NCBI GenBank assembly: GCA_028825115.1
Contig: JAPKAV010000013.1
Location: 1 to 33,642, forward strand
From: Candidatus Nanopelagicales bacterium
Lineage (GTDB): Bacteria; Actinomycetota; Actinomycetes; S36-B12
Direction of reading: 5' to 3'
DNA length: 33,642 nt
Positions within the stretch are counted from its first letter, which is position 1. Each line of letters starts with the position of its first letter. A program made the translations under genes and the position numbers. A model generated the notes under the pieces. The model saw only the letters and a program-made list of their open reading frames with translations, made no database searches and was not told where the DNA came from. Positions 8,062 through 16,488 of this stretch are shown here, piece by piece.

Positions 8062-8445
8062 TTATTCGCCGAGAGAGGCGAGTGATTCAGAAGTCTTCTT
8101 CCACTCTTTGCTGGCCAGAGTTGGGCCCTTAACCGTTTTGCCTTTGCTTCTAATCAGCACGCCAAGGATCCCGGCAACGAGGAGCAGAGTTACCGCCACG
8201 ATCAGGAAGCCGGCCCACGTGGGGAGGCCTAATGCCACCAAGGCGTAGGCAATTGCGATGAGGACAAAAATTGCACCCATGCTGATCAGGGACACGGCAA
8301 TCAGGGCAAGTAGTGAAATCTTCCCGATTGTTTTTGTGGTCTGGCTGAGCTCGGTCGTGGTCAGGTTCACCTGCGCCCGCAGGAGACGTTTGCCGTCGCT
8401 GACTGTGTGTGTGACCAATTGCTTCAAGCTCTGTTGTGGCTGCAT
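8062..8445 (-). CDS. Holin-superfamily III-like (DUF1469) membrane protein
   Basis: This 127-residue protein is a two-pass membrane protein. A basic and polar N-terminal helix (residues 1-40) is followed by hydrophobic helices at about 42-70 and 77-98 and a basic C-terminal tail. This is the layout of the actinobacterial phage-holin-like DUF1469 family, represented by Rv3669 at the equivalent position in M. tuberculosis. Despite the family name there is no phage context here. A strong Shine-Dalgarno sequence (GGAAGGA) lies five bases before the ATG. It sits between nhaA (24 bases upstream) and the EphE-like gene, probably in one transcript. The cellular role is unknown. Confidence 0.82.
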   Translation of the reverse strand: MQPQQSLKQLVTHTVSDGKRLLRAQVNLTTTELSQTTKTIGKISLLALIAVSLISMGAIFVLIAIAYALVALGLPTWAGFLIVAVTLLLVAGILGVLIRSKGKTVKGPTLASKEWKKTSESLASLGE

Positions 8446-8469
8446 AGAAATCCTTCCCTACCGGAGAGG

Positions 8470-9771
8470 TTATCGCGGTTCAGGGTTGGATTCGGCGTCC
8501 CCCTGCTGATACACATCAGGAATGTCGTCGTGATTGAGATCAGCCTCTTCGATTTCAGCCATACGTGCGTATTGTCGACTACGTGAAAGTAGGATGACCG
8601 CGGCGATTGCCGCGGCAACAACGGAAGCAACCAGGACAGAGATTTTGGCGCTTTCCAGGTTGAACGCGTTGTCCGGGTACCCCAATTCGCTGATGAGTAG
8701 TGCGACCGTGAAGCCAACACCAGCCAACACGCCCACCGCCATCACATCGCGCCAGGCAATACCCGGGCTCAAACTTGCCCTGGTGAACCGGGCCATGAAC
8801 CAGGCCATGCCAACAATTCCGATGGGTTTTCCTAACACGAGCCCGACCATGATTCCAATCGCGATGGGTGATTGAAGGGGTTCAATTACCCCGGTAGCTC
8901 GTAAATCAACACCAGCAGCGAACAAGGCGAAAATGGGAACGGCAAGCCCGGCACTGATCGGGTGGATTGTGTGAATCAATTTGTCAGCTGGCGATTCAGT
9001 CTCACCCGGATCAGTGCGAACGCGAGTGAGGAATCCAAAGGCAACACCAGCGACAGTCGCGTGAACGCCACTCTTGTAGCAAAAATACCAGCCGATCAGA
9101 ACGAGTGGGATGAAAAGAATGGGTGAAGAAATGCGATATTTCTGCAGTAACCAATAAGCCAGCATCGTGGCCAGGAATCCAGCAAACCACAGCATTGCAA
9201 ACTTATCGGAGTAGAAAATCGCGATAACGCTAATCGCACCAAGATCATCAACGACAGCGAGTGTGAGTAGAAAGGCGCGAAGTGCAACGGGAAGTTTTCG
9301 CCCAAATATTGCCAGTACCGCCAATGCAAAGGCAATGTCCGTCGCCATTGGAATTCCCCAACCCTGGAGCGATCCGTCAGCCAGGGTGGCGTTAACTGCA
9401 ACATAAAAAAGAGCGGGGACGAGCATGCCGCCCAAGGCTGCTGCTGCAGGAACTATTGCTTGGGCCGGTTTTGACAGGGAGCCGAGCACCAGTTCGTGCT
9501 TAAGTTCGAGACCAACAACGAAAAAGAAAATTGCCAGGAGTGCATCGGCGGCCCAAACCCCAAGTGAAAGATTCAAACCAAGTTCAGCAGGTCCAATTTT
9601 GTAGTGGACTAGATCAAAGTAGCTGTCTCCCCAAGGAGAGTTCGCCCAGATCAGTGCACCGATGGCTGCAAAAAGTAAAATTGCTCCACCCATGGTTTCG
9701 TCACGTAACTGACTTGCTAGCCACCCGCGCTCGCCGAGACTTGGGCGCGACAAAATATCGTTATTGGCCAT
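8470..9771 (-). CDS. nhaA: Na+/H+ antiporter NhaA
   Basis: This 433-residue inner-membrane protein exchanges sodium for protons to control pH and sodium. The ion-binding aspartates are visible: D145 in PMATDIAF and the pair D175-D176 in AVVDDLGAI, equivalent to D133, D163 and D164 of E. coli NhaA. About a dozen hydrophobic helices are present, with VHATVAGVAFGF in the second half. It is about 45 residues longer than the E. coli protein because of extra N-terminal residues and an acidic C-terminal tail (EIEEADLNHDDIPD). It starts 45 bases after acs with only a weak ribosome site, and a palindromic spacer precedes it. Sodium handling suits a brackish or variable habitat, but that is inference. 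Confidence 0.95.
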   Translation of the reverse strand: MANNDILSRPSLGERGWLASQLRDETMGGAILLFAAIGALIWANSPWGDSYFDLVHYKIGPAELGLNLSLGVWAADALLAIFFFVVGLELKHELVLGSLSKPAQAIVPAAAALGGMLVPALFYVAVNATLADGSLQGWGIPMATDIAFALAVLAIFGRKLPVALRAFLLTLAVVDDLGAISVIAIFYSDKFAMLWFAGFLATMLAYWLLQKYRISSPILFIPLVLIGWYFCYKSGVHATVAGVAFGFLTRVRTDPGETESPADKLIHTIHPISAGLAVPIFALFAAGVDLRATGVIEPLQSPIAIGIMVGLVLGKPIGIVGMAWFMARFTRASLSPGIAWRDVMAVGVLAGVGFTVALLISELGYPDNAFNLESAKISVLVASVVAAAIAAVILLSRSRQYARMAEIEEADLNHDDIPDVYQQGDAESNPEPR

Positions 9772-9772
9772 G

Positions 9773-9814
9773 ACTCGAGTCTACTAATTAACCGCTCATT
9801 GCGGTATCTCGAGT
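9773..9814 (-). repeat. Inverted repeat in the acs-nhaA spacer
   Basis: ACTCGAG at 9773-9779 pairs with CTCGAGT at 9808-9814, enclosing a second stem ACCGC (9791-9795) with GCGGT (9801-9805). It lies just after the acs stop and two bases before the nhaA ATG on the minus strand. There is no T run, so I do not call a terminator; it could reduce or separate expression of nhaA. Confidence 0.35.
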
Positions 9815-9816
9815 AC

Positions 9817-11781
9817 TTAGTCGTCTGTACTAGATGACGCGAGGCCTGCCGAAATCAGATTCATCACTGCCGGGTCGGCGAGGGTGGTCGAATCGCCGAT
9901 ACTGCGATGCTCGGCAATATCTTGTAGCAGACGGCGAAGGATCTTGCCCGACCGAGTCTTGGGAAGTTCCGGAACGATCATGACCTGTCGTGGTTTTGCG
10001 ATCGGGCCGATCTCGGTAGCAACGTGATTGCGAAGTTCGGTAACCAAACTGGTTCCATCAGCACCTTCTAGACCTCCGCGCAGGATTACAAACGCAACAA
10101 TGGCTTGGCCGGTTGTTTCATCAGCAGCGCCAACCACTGCAGCTTCAGCGACACTAGGGTGAGAGACGAGAGCGGATTCAACTTCTGTGGTGGAAATCCG
10201 GTGCCCGGACACGTTCATAACGTCGTCGACGCGGCCAAGTAGCCAGATTGCCCCGTCATCATCGAATTTTGCGCCGTCGCCCGCGAAATAGTACTGCGGC
10301 CATTTTGACCAGTAGGTATCAATAAACCGTTGATTATCTCCCCAAATCCCGCGCAGCATTGCCGGCCATGGTTCAGTGAGGACGAGGAAACCGCCGGAGC
10401 CGTTACCGAGGGGAGATCCTGCATCGTCGACAATTGCTACGCCAATTCCTGGAAGAGCGCGCATGGCTGAGCCTGGCTTGGTCGCTGTCACGCCGGGGAG
10501 AGGCGAAATCATCATGGCACCGGTTTCGGTCTGCCACCAAGTATCAATAATCGGACAACGGTCCCCGCCGATGACTCTGCGGTACCAGATCCAGGCCTCA
10601 GGATTAATCGGTTCACCGACTGATCCCAGCAGGCGTAGTGAAGACAAGTCATGTGATTGAGGAAATGCGTCACCCCACTTCATGAAAGTGCGAATGGCAG
10701 TGGGAGCGGTGTACAAAATGGTGACCCCATGGCGCTCGACAATATCCCACCAGCGATCTTTGGCGGGCGCGTCTGGCGTTCCTTCGTAGATCACTTGGGT
10801 AGCGCGGTTAGCCAGTGGACCGTACACAATGTACGAGTGCCCGGTCACCCAACCGATGTCTGCGGTGCACCAAAACACATCAGTATCAGGCTTGAGATCA
10901 AAAACATTGCGATGTGTGTAGCTAACTTGGGTGAGGTAGCCGCCCGTCGTGTGCAAAATACCCTTTGGTTTTCCGGTTGTTCCCGAGGTGTACAAAATAA
11001 ATAATGGGTGCTCGGAGTCGAATGCCTGCGGGGTGTGTTCGGATAATTGACGCTCGACAAATTCGTGCCACCACACATCTCTTTCACCCCAAGTGACGTC
11101 GTTGCCGCAGCGCTTAACAACTAAAACATTACTTACCGATGGACAAGAAGCCACTGCGTCATCGACCGCGGGCTTGAGCGACATCACATTTCCGCGGCGA
11201 TTTTGTCCATCGGCGGTGATTACTAGCTTGGCGGAGGCATCGTCAATTCGACTGCGTAATGCTTCGGCACTGAACCCGGCAAAGACCACAGAATGTGGTG
11301 CACCAACGCGAGCGCAAGCCAACATGGCGACGACAGCCTCAACAATCATGGGCATATAAATCACTACCCGATCACCAGCTGTGATTCCAAGCTCGGTGAG
11401 AGCGTTGGCTGCTTTGCTCACTTCACCCAAGAGCTCGCGGTACGTGACATTGCGCTGGTCGCCGGGTTCACCCTCAAAACGGATCGCAACTTGATCGCCG
11501 TGACCCGAATGAACGTGACGATCTACGCAGTTATAGGCCACATTCAGTGTCCCGCCGACAAACCATTTGGCGAATGGGGGGTTGGACCAGTCCAGAACTT
11601 CAGCGAAGTCGGTTTCCCAATCCAACCCGCGTGCTTGGCTAGCCCAAAAACCTAAACGGTCAGCCTCAGCTTGGTCATACAGATCAGCTTTTGCATTTGC
11701 CTGAGCGACGAATTCGGCGCTGGGGGCGAAGGTGCGGTTCTCGTGCGCCAAATTGGACAGGGTTTCGTTCGCATCACTCAT
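9817..11781 (-). CDS. acs: Acetyl-CoA synthetase
   Basis: This 654-residue AMP-forming ligase converts acetate, ATP and CoA to acetyl-CoA. It has the adenylate-forming P-loop YTSGTTGKPKG at residues 264-274, the A5 motif WWQTETG at 415-421, the hinge region GRVDDVMNVSGHRIS near 516-530 and the A10 motif PKTRSGK with the catalytic lysine K613, which in many bacteria is inactivated by acetylation. I place the start at the ATG at 11781 because AAGGAG lies upstream and the N-terminus matches the family; an upstream ATG at 11856 would add 25 atypical residues. It is the first gene of a minus-strand run and diverges from the Fic-like gene. The M. tuberculosis equivalent is Rv3667. Confidence 0.96.
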   Translation of the reverse strand: MSDANETLSNLAHENRTFAPSAEFVAQANAKADLYDQAEADRLGFWASQARGLDWETDFAEVLDWSNPPFAKWFVGGTLNVAYNCVDRHVHSGHGDQVAIRFEGEPGDQRNVTYRELLGEVSKAANALTELGITAGDRVVIYMPMIVEAVVAMLACARVGAPHSVVFAGFSAEALRSRIDDASAKLVITADGQNRRGNVMSLKPAVDDAVASCPSVSNVLVVKRCGNDVTWGERDVWWHEFVERQLSEHTPQAFDSEHPLFILYTSGTTGKPKGILHTTGGYLTQVSYTHRNVFDLKPDTDVFWCTADIGWVTGHSYIVYGPLANRATQVIYEGTPDAPAKDRWWDIVERHGVTILYTAPTAIRTFMKWGDAFPQSHDLSSLRLLGSVGEPINPEAWIWYRRVIGGDRCPIIDTWWQTETGAMMISPLPGVTATKPGSAMRALPGIGVAIVDDAGSPLGNGSGGFLVLTEPWPAMLRGIWGDNQRFIDTYWSKWPQYYFAGDGAKFDDDGAIWLLGRVDDVMNVSGHRISTTEVESALVSHPSVAEAAVVGAADETTGQAIVAFVILRGGLEGADGTSLVTELRNHVATEIGPIAKPRQVMIVPELPKTRSGKILRRLLQDIAEHRSIGDSTTLADPAVMNLISAGLASSSTDD

Positions 11782-11904
11782 GTGGGAAAACTCCTTAAAT
11801 AACGTGTGAGACAAACTTACCGAATTTTCGGACACAGTAGGGCCATGATTTAACAATCGGGGTCTTTTGATGCGGCGTCATTTTTGGATATGTACGGTTG
11901 AGAC

Positions 11905-12654
11905 ATGCTTACTATGGAGCAGATCGCTCAGTGGGAACTGGTCCAAGAGCTGACCGGCGCCGCCCGCGCAGATATTGATGAATTGCTGTGGCGCCGAGAT
12001 GTCCGAGCGGCATCACGGGAAGTCGCCCAATTATCAATAGCTAGGGGCGGTGCGGACTCGGCGGCTCTGGAAGGTGCCGATCTTGTGGGTGTCGAGCAAT
12101 CACCTATGGGCAAGGTCCTCGCCGCCAGCTTGGCCGTCACGGCAGAGGCCCCAAGAATGAGTGAAATCTGGCCGAATGCGCCACTGCAGGTGATAACGGG
12201 GCTCCACACCCTTGTCGCCAAGGAATTCGTTGACGTTCAAGAACTTGCGCGTCCACGTTTAACTCAAAAAGCTGATGACCCGCTGCACGTTGGATCACTA
12301 CCGCAGTACCAGGAAATTCCTGGTGCACTCATGCGACTCTCCCATCAATGTTCAACTACGAGAGTGCCGGCAGTGCTCGAGGCTGGTTACGTCCATGGTG
12401 AAATTATGCGTCTGCGCCCATTTACTTGGGGCTCAGGTCTCGTCGCTCGCGCGACTGTGCGAACTGTGTTGAGTGCGCGAAGTGTTGATCCTTCAAACTT
12501 TTCGATTCCCGAAAATGGAATGTTCGAATCAACCCGAACAGCCTATGTCGCGGCAATTCGAGATTTCTCCACTGGAAACCAAGCGGGAATTGAGAGTTAC
12601 TTTAAGTGGTTTTCGGCAAGCCTGGGGCTCGGCGCCAGGGCGGTTGTTATTTAG
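11905..12654 (+). CDS. Degenerate Fic-domain-like protein
   Basis: This 249-residue protein resembles actinobacterial Fic-like proteins found next to acs. The Fic motif HPFxxGNGRxxR appears in altered form as RPFTWGSGLVAR at residues 171-182: the catalytic His is Arg171, Asn is Ser177 and the first Arg is Leu179, while the final Arg182 remains. The preceding helix text GYVHGEIMRL fits the Fic core. AMP transfer by the usual mechanism therefore looks impossible, so it may be a regulatory or binding protein. It diverges from acs across 123 bases. The start ATG at 11905 has no good ribosome site, so a short-leader or leaderless transcript is possible; ATG at 11914 is an alternative. The Fic relationship is from motif reading only. 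Confidence 0.7.
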   Translation: MLTMEQIAQWELVQELTGAARADIDELLWRRDVRAASREVAQLSIARGGADSAALEGADLVGVEQSPMGKVLAASLAVTAEAPRMSEIWPNAPLQVITGLHTLVAKEFVDVQELARPRLTQKADDPLHVGSLPQYQEIPGALMRLSHQCSTTRVPAVLEAGYVHGEIMRLRPFTWGSGLVARATVRTVLSARSVDPSNFSIPENGMFESTRTAYVAAIRDFSTGNQAGIESYFKWFSASLGLGARAVVI

Positions 12655-12663
12655 GCACGAATT

Positions 12664-13446
12664 TTAGGCACGAATACTGTGGCGTTTGGCATACCAAGTG
12701 AGTCCAAGTGCGACGGCTCCTATGGCTACGCCAGCGCTAGCCGCGATTGCCTGACGTTTTTCAACTTTAGCCTGCATGGAGACTGGTTTTTCAAAATCAA
12801 GTACTGCCCAGTTTCGCTCGATTGCGACTGCGCGAAGATCACTGTCGGGATTGACCGCTCGCGGATTACCAACGGCGTTAAGCATGGGTAGGTCTGTGTA
12901 CGAGTCGGAGTAGGCAAAGCACTCGTCGAGATCAAACCCGTGTTCAATCGCTAGGGATTGCATTGCTTCGGCTTTGCCTTCACCGTATGCATAGAAGATC
13001 ATTTCACCCGTGTATTTGCCGTCAACTATTGCGATTTGGGTTCCAATCGCAATATCAGCACCGAGGCGAGCGGAAATTGGCTCCACCATTTCGTTTCCCG
13101 AGGTTGAAATGACGATGACCGTGTGACCTTGCTCTTTATGAAAACTAATTAAGTCAATAGCTTCCTGGTAGACAAGTGGGTCAATCAGGGTGTCGAGTGT
13201 TTCGGCCACAATTGCCTGAACTTTTGCGGCCTCCCAACCGGTGACGAGTTGGGACATGTATTCCCGCATTGACTCCATTTGATCATGATCAGCGCCGGAC
13301 GTGAGAAACATGAACTGGGCATATGCGCTGCGCATGACGTCGGTTCGCCCGATGAGACCTTCTTTGTAGAAAGGCTTTGCGAACACGAAAGAGCTAGATT
13401 TAGCCAAAATGGTCTTGTCTAAGTCGAAGAAGGCAGCGACTGACAT
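12664..13446 (-). CDS. HAD-IB family phosphatase (SerB-like, Rv3661-type)
   Basis: This 260-residue protein is a haloacid-dehalogenase-superfamily hydrolase. It has motif I FFDLDKT close to the N-terminus (the nucleophile is the first Asp), motif II VISTSG, the subclass-IB cap segment, and motif III/IV AYSDSYTDLPML. A C-terminal hydrophobic helix followed by basic residues (about 236-255, AIGAVALGLTWYAKR) could anchor it to the membrane. The N-terminus AAFFDLDKTILAKSSSF and SGADHDQM closely match what I remember of Rv3661. I choose the ATG at 13446; an in-frame ATG at 13464 would add six residues. It diverges from the Tad cluster, a conserved association. The substrate is unknown; phosphoserine phosphatase activity should not be assumed. 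Confidence 0.88.
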   Translation of the reverse strand: MSVAAFFDLDKTILAKSSSFVFAKPFYKEGLIGRTDVMRSAYAQFMFLTSGADHDQMESMREYMSQLVTGWEAAKVQAIVAETLDTLIDPLVYQEAIDLISFHKEQGHTVIVISTSGNEMVEPISARLGADIAIGTQIAIVDGKYTGEMIFYAYGEGKAEAMQSLAIEHGFDLDECFAYSDSYTDLPMLNAVGNPRAVNPDSDLRAVAIERNWAVLDFEKPVSMQAKVEKRQAIAASAGVAIGAVALGLTWYAKRHSIRA

Positions 13447-13532
13447 AGGCCTACGGTAACGCATTAACAGAGTTGTCCACAGTGTTGAAATTGACTATTA
13501 ACAAATGTGTCGCGGTGGCATTGGGTGAGACC

Positions 13533-14648
13533 ATGTCGCATTCACCTCGAGTATTGCTTTTGGTTACTGCGGATCCCTACCTCATGAATCACACTAAAAC
13601 CGTTGTTGATTCACTTGGTTTTGATCTGCGAGTCGCCGAGTCGCCGTTAATTGCCAGAGATCTGTGGGAGGGAGCAGAATTTGTTTTGGTGGGCTCAGAC
13701 CTGGCAGAGAAATGCGTTGAGAATCTTGTTACGCGCCGATCTCACTTGCTAGTCGTGCATGTGAGGAGTGAAGCGGGGCTGGGAGTTGCTCCCGAATCGA
13801 TTTCGGAACGAGACATCTGGCGGCACGCGGTGTCTCTCGGCGCTGAAAACGTGTTGGAGCTGCCCGCCGCCAGTTTCAGGTTGACAGAGGTACTTTCAGA
13901 GGTGACGATTTCGGCGCCTGCGCAGGGGGTTTTGAGTCCCAATGTGATTTCCGTAGTAGCGGGGAGCGGCGGGGCCGGTGCATCGACATTCGCCGTGAAT
14001 CTTGCTACGCATGCGGTTACACGTGGGATGAGCGCAGTTGTCATTGACCTCGATCAATTTGGTGGTGGATTGGATCTGGTCCTTGGGGCGGAAGAGATCC
14101 CTGGCATACGTTGGTGTGACATCGATCCAGGTTCGGGACGCATATCTGCGGACACGCTGGCAGCCGCGCTGCCCAGAGCCAACGGCGTAGCGTTCCTTTC
14201 ACAGAGTCGATCCTGCTTCGGTGGCGTTAGCGTGGAAATCGTGGCCGCGGTCATTGATGCAGCACGGCGCGCATTTGATCTTGTTGTCCTTGACCCCCCG
14301 CGTGAACACAGTGACTGCAATGAGCTTTTGATCGGGCAGAGCACGGTTACTTGTGTAATTACTCGCAATCACGTTCGCGCAATTGCTGGAAGCATTGCAG
14401 TTTCTCAATGGGTGATAAATTCCGGTGGTCAGGTTCAATTTGTTTTGATCAGCGACTCAAAAGGTTTAGGTTCACCGGACGTTTCCAGCGCCTTAAATTG
14501 TCAGGATCTCACTGAGATTGCCTTTATGCCAGCCATGACAACGCGTGCTGATGAGGGGGATCCACCCGGCACTAATTCCGGATACCGGCAAGTGTGTGAA
14601 GTATTGCTGGGTGAGGTGCAAAACCACGGTTCGAAAGATGCGGCATGA
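13533..14648 (+). CDS. ssd: Ssd/CpaE-like ATPase-family protein of the Tad cluster (Rv3660c-type)
   Basis: This 371-residue protein has an N-terminal receiver-like domain (from RVLLLVTADP) and a C-terminal MinD/ParA-like domain. The P-loop region reads VVAGSGGAGASTFAVNLA near residues 163-180: the glycines are kept but the two lysines of the deviant Walker A motif (KGGxGKT) are absent, as I recall for actinobacterial Ssd proteins. A Walker B-like VVLDPPR follows. In M. tuberculosis Ssd (Rv3660c) affects septum formation; CpaE/TadZ proteins position Tad machines. I use the ATG at 13533; a TTG at 13473 would add 20 residues. Its stop overlaps tadA as ATGA. It is the first gene of the plus-strand pilus cluster. 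Confidence 0.86.
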   Translation: MSHSPRVLLLVTADPYLMNHTKTVVDSLGFDLRVAESPLIARDLWEGAEFVLVGSDLAEKCVENLVTRRSHLLVVHVRSEAGLGVAPESISERDIWRHAVSLGAENVLELPAASFRLTEVLSEVTISAPAQGVLSPNVISVVAGSGGAGASTFAVNLATHAVTRGMSAVVIDLDQFGGGLDLVLGAEEIPGIRWCDIDPGSGRISADTLAAALPRANGVAFLSQSRSCFGGVSVEIVAAVIDAARRAFDLVVLDPPREHSDCNELLIGQSTVTCVITRNHVRAIAGSIAVSQWVINSGGQVQFVLISDSKGLGSPDVSSALNCQDLTEIAFMPAMTTRADEGDPPGTNSGYRQVCEVLLGEVQNHGSKDAA

Positions 14649-15793
14649 ACCAAGCACTGGCAAATAGAGTTCGAAACCGACTGATTACATCCAATGCGGT
14701 CGCATCTAACTCGCATGTCCTTGGCGCGCTGCGCGAAGAGGGAGTGGTTCTGAGCGAAGAGTCGGTAAAGGAACTAGTGCTTATTCTTAAACGGGAGTTT
14801 AACGGCGCTGGCGTTCTGCAACCGCTGCTTGAGGAACGTGGCGTGACTGATGTGTTTGTGAACGGCCCGGATTCAGTGTGGTGTGATCGAGGGCAAGGGT
14901 TGGTACTGACTGACATTAGGTTTGGTTCAGACCAGGAGGTCCGACGACTAGCTCAGCGGTTGGCTTCGACCGCTGAGCGTCGACTAGATGACGCCTCGCC
15001 AATGGTGGATGCGCAACTGCGCGACGGTACCCGCCTACATTGTGTTCTTCCGCCAATCTCGACTGACGGAACGATTGTTTCACTGCGAATTCCAAGTGCA
15101 AAATCCTTCACCTTGGAGTCTTTGATCGCGGCTGGGTCAATTGATGAATCGGTTGCAGACCTTCTCGTGTCCATGATTCGTGGGCGGATTGCCTTTCTCA
15201 TTAGTGGCGGGACCGGAACAGGCAAGACGACGGTTCTCTCAGCGTTGCTCGCGCATGTGGATCCAGCGCACCGAATTGTGGTCGTCGAAGATTCTGCTGA
15301 ACTCAATCCTGCGCATCCGCACGTGGTCCGCATGCAAAGTCGTTTAGCTAACATTGAAGGCAAAGGATCGATTGTTTTGCGCGATCTCGTACGGACCTCT
15401 TTACGCATGCGACCGGATCGAATAGTGGTAGGCGAAGTCCGCGGCCCAGAAGTTATTGAACTACTAACTGCCCTTAATACTGGCCATGAAGGTGGCTGCG
15501 GCACGGTGCACGCGAATAGTCCGCAAGCGGTCCCCGCCCGACTCGCGGCATTAGGTTTAACGGCTGGAGTGGAGCGTGCTGCCCTTCACCCTCTCATTGG
15601 TTCAGGTCTTGATGCAGTCATTCATCTCGCTCGTCATGGTGGACGCCGCTACGTGGACAGCATCCATGTTCTTGACTTCAGTGACAGTGGTGTGGTGACC
15701 ACTCGTCCAGCGCTGACCCGAAGTAACGGGCAATGGGTCAGGGAATCGGGTTTGGTTGACCTACTAAGTCGGTGCAAGCAGGGTAGCCAGTGA
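14645..15793 (+). CDS. tadA: TadA/CpaF-type secretion ATPase
   Basis: This 382-residue cytoplasmic hexameric ATPase drives assembly of Flp-type pili. It has the N-terminal domain segment VTDVFVNGPDSVW, Walker A GGTGTGKT at residues 188-195, the acidic box VVVEDSAEL at 212-220, Walker B-like RIVVGEVRG with E264, and the His-box TGHEGGCGTVHAN at 279-291. The length is normal for actinobacterial TadA (Rv3659c type). It overlaps ssd by ATGA and tadB by GTGA, so expression is tightly coupled. No other ATPase or secretin gene occurs in the cluster, as expected for an organism with a single membrane. Confidence 0.95.
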   Translation: MNQALANRVRNRLITSNAVASNSHVLGALREEGVVLSEESVKELVLILKREFNGAGVLQPLLEERGVTDVFVNGPDSVWCDRGQGLVLTDIRFGSDQEVRRLAQRLASTAERRLDDASPMVDAQLRDGTRLHCVLPPISTDGTIVSLRIPSAKSFTLESLIAAGSIDESVADLLVSMIRGRIAFLISGGTGTGKTTVLSALLAHVDPAHRIVVVEDSAELNPAHPHVVRMQSRLANIEGKGSIVLRDLVRTSLRMRPDRIVVGEVRGPEVIELLTALNTGHEGGCGTVHANSPQAVPARLAALGLTAGVERAALHPLIGSGLDAVIHLARHGGRRYVDSIHVLDFSDSGVVTTRPALTRSNGQWVRESGLVDLLSRCKQGSQ

Positions 15794-16488
15794 TTTTGTG
15801 TGCGGCTTTCGCTGCCGGACTGAGTGCTTGGTTTTTTATCCCTGTTCGAGCTCGATCTCGACTCAATAATGTGAGTTCCACCGAAGCGGGGGAGCAGTTC
15901 TTTGGTGGGGGATCCGTCTTTCTTGCCAAGTTCACGCGAAAGTGGGGAAGTCAGGGGCGAAAGGTGATGAGTGAGCAGCGAGAGGAATCGCTGGGGGCAA
16001 TCTCAGTGCTCGTGGCTGAGCTAAAGGCAGGCCAAGCACCGGAAGCGGCACTGATCAACGTTGGCCCGAAGGTGTGGCCCCTCACTTATCGCGCTGCTAT
16101 TGCACACGGTGACACGATCGAGGCTTTAGCTATTGATGCCAAGGCACGGCCTGAACTGAGATACCTTGGCGCATGTTGGCAGGTGGGAATTAATAGTGGA
16201 GCGGGATTAGCGGCCAGTATTTCCTCGCTTTATTTGGCAATGCGGGCACAGCAAGAAATTCGCGGGCATCTTGAAGCGAAATTAGCGGGACCTCGCGCAA
16301 CTGTGGCTACCTTAGTTTTTTTACCCGTTGTCGGGATTGGCTTGGGTTACATGCTTGGCGCACAACCGTTGACGTGTTTTTTTTCTAGCCTACTCGGCTT
16401 AGGAACGTTGATTTTTGGTGGGGGATTAACACTGCTGGGTTTATGGTGGACGTCACGGATAGTTCACGGTGTCGAGGTGATGCTGTGA
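15790..16488 (+). CDS. tadB: TadB-like inner-membrane platform protein
   Basis: This 232-residue membrane protein carries a short T2SSF domain: a first hydrophobic helix at residues 2-17, a cytoplasmic helical domain with ISVLVAELKAGQAPEAAL at about 73-90, and C-terminal helices near 172-190 and 195-225. Such proteins form the platform that couples TadA to pilin extraction. The GTG start overlaps the tadA stop (GTGA), and its own stop overlaps the tadC start (GTGA). It is shorter than proteobacterial TadB and fits the Rv3658c type. Confidence 0.88.
   Translation: MILCAAFAAGLSAWFFIPVRARSRLNNVSSTEAGEQFFGGGSVFLAKFTRKWGSQGRKVMSEQREESLGAISVLVAELKAGQAPEAALINVGPKVWPLTYRAAIAHGDTIEALAIDAKARPELRYLGACWQVGINSGAGLAASISSLYLAMRAQQEIRGHLEAKLAGPRATVATLVFLPVVGIGLGYMLGAQPLTCFFSSLLGLGTLIFGGGLTLLGLWWTSRIVHGVEVML

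Noticed and set aside
11782-11904. GlxR/Crp-like half site (TGTGA near 11803) in the acs control region
   Set aside because: Only one half matches TGTGA-N6-TCACA; the other half is poor, so I do not call an operator.
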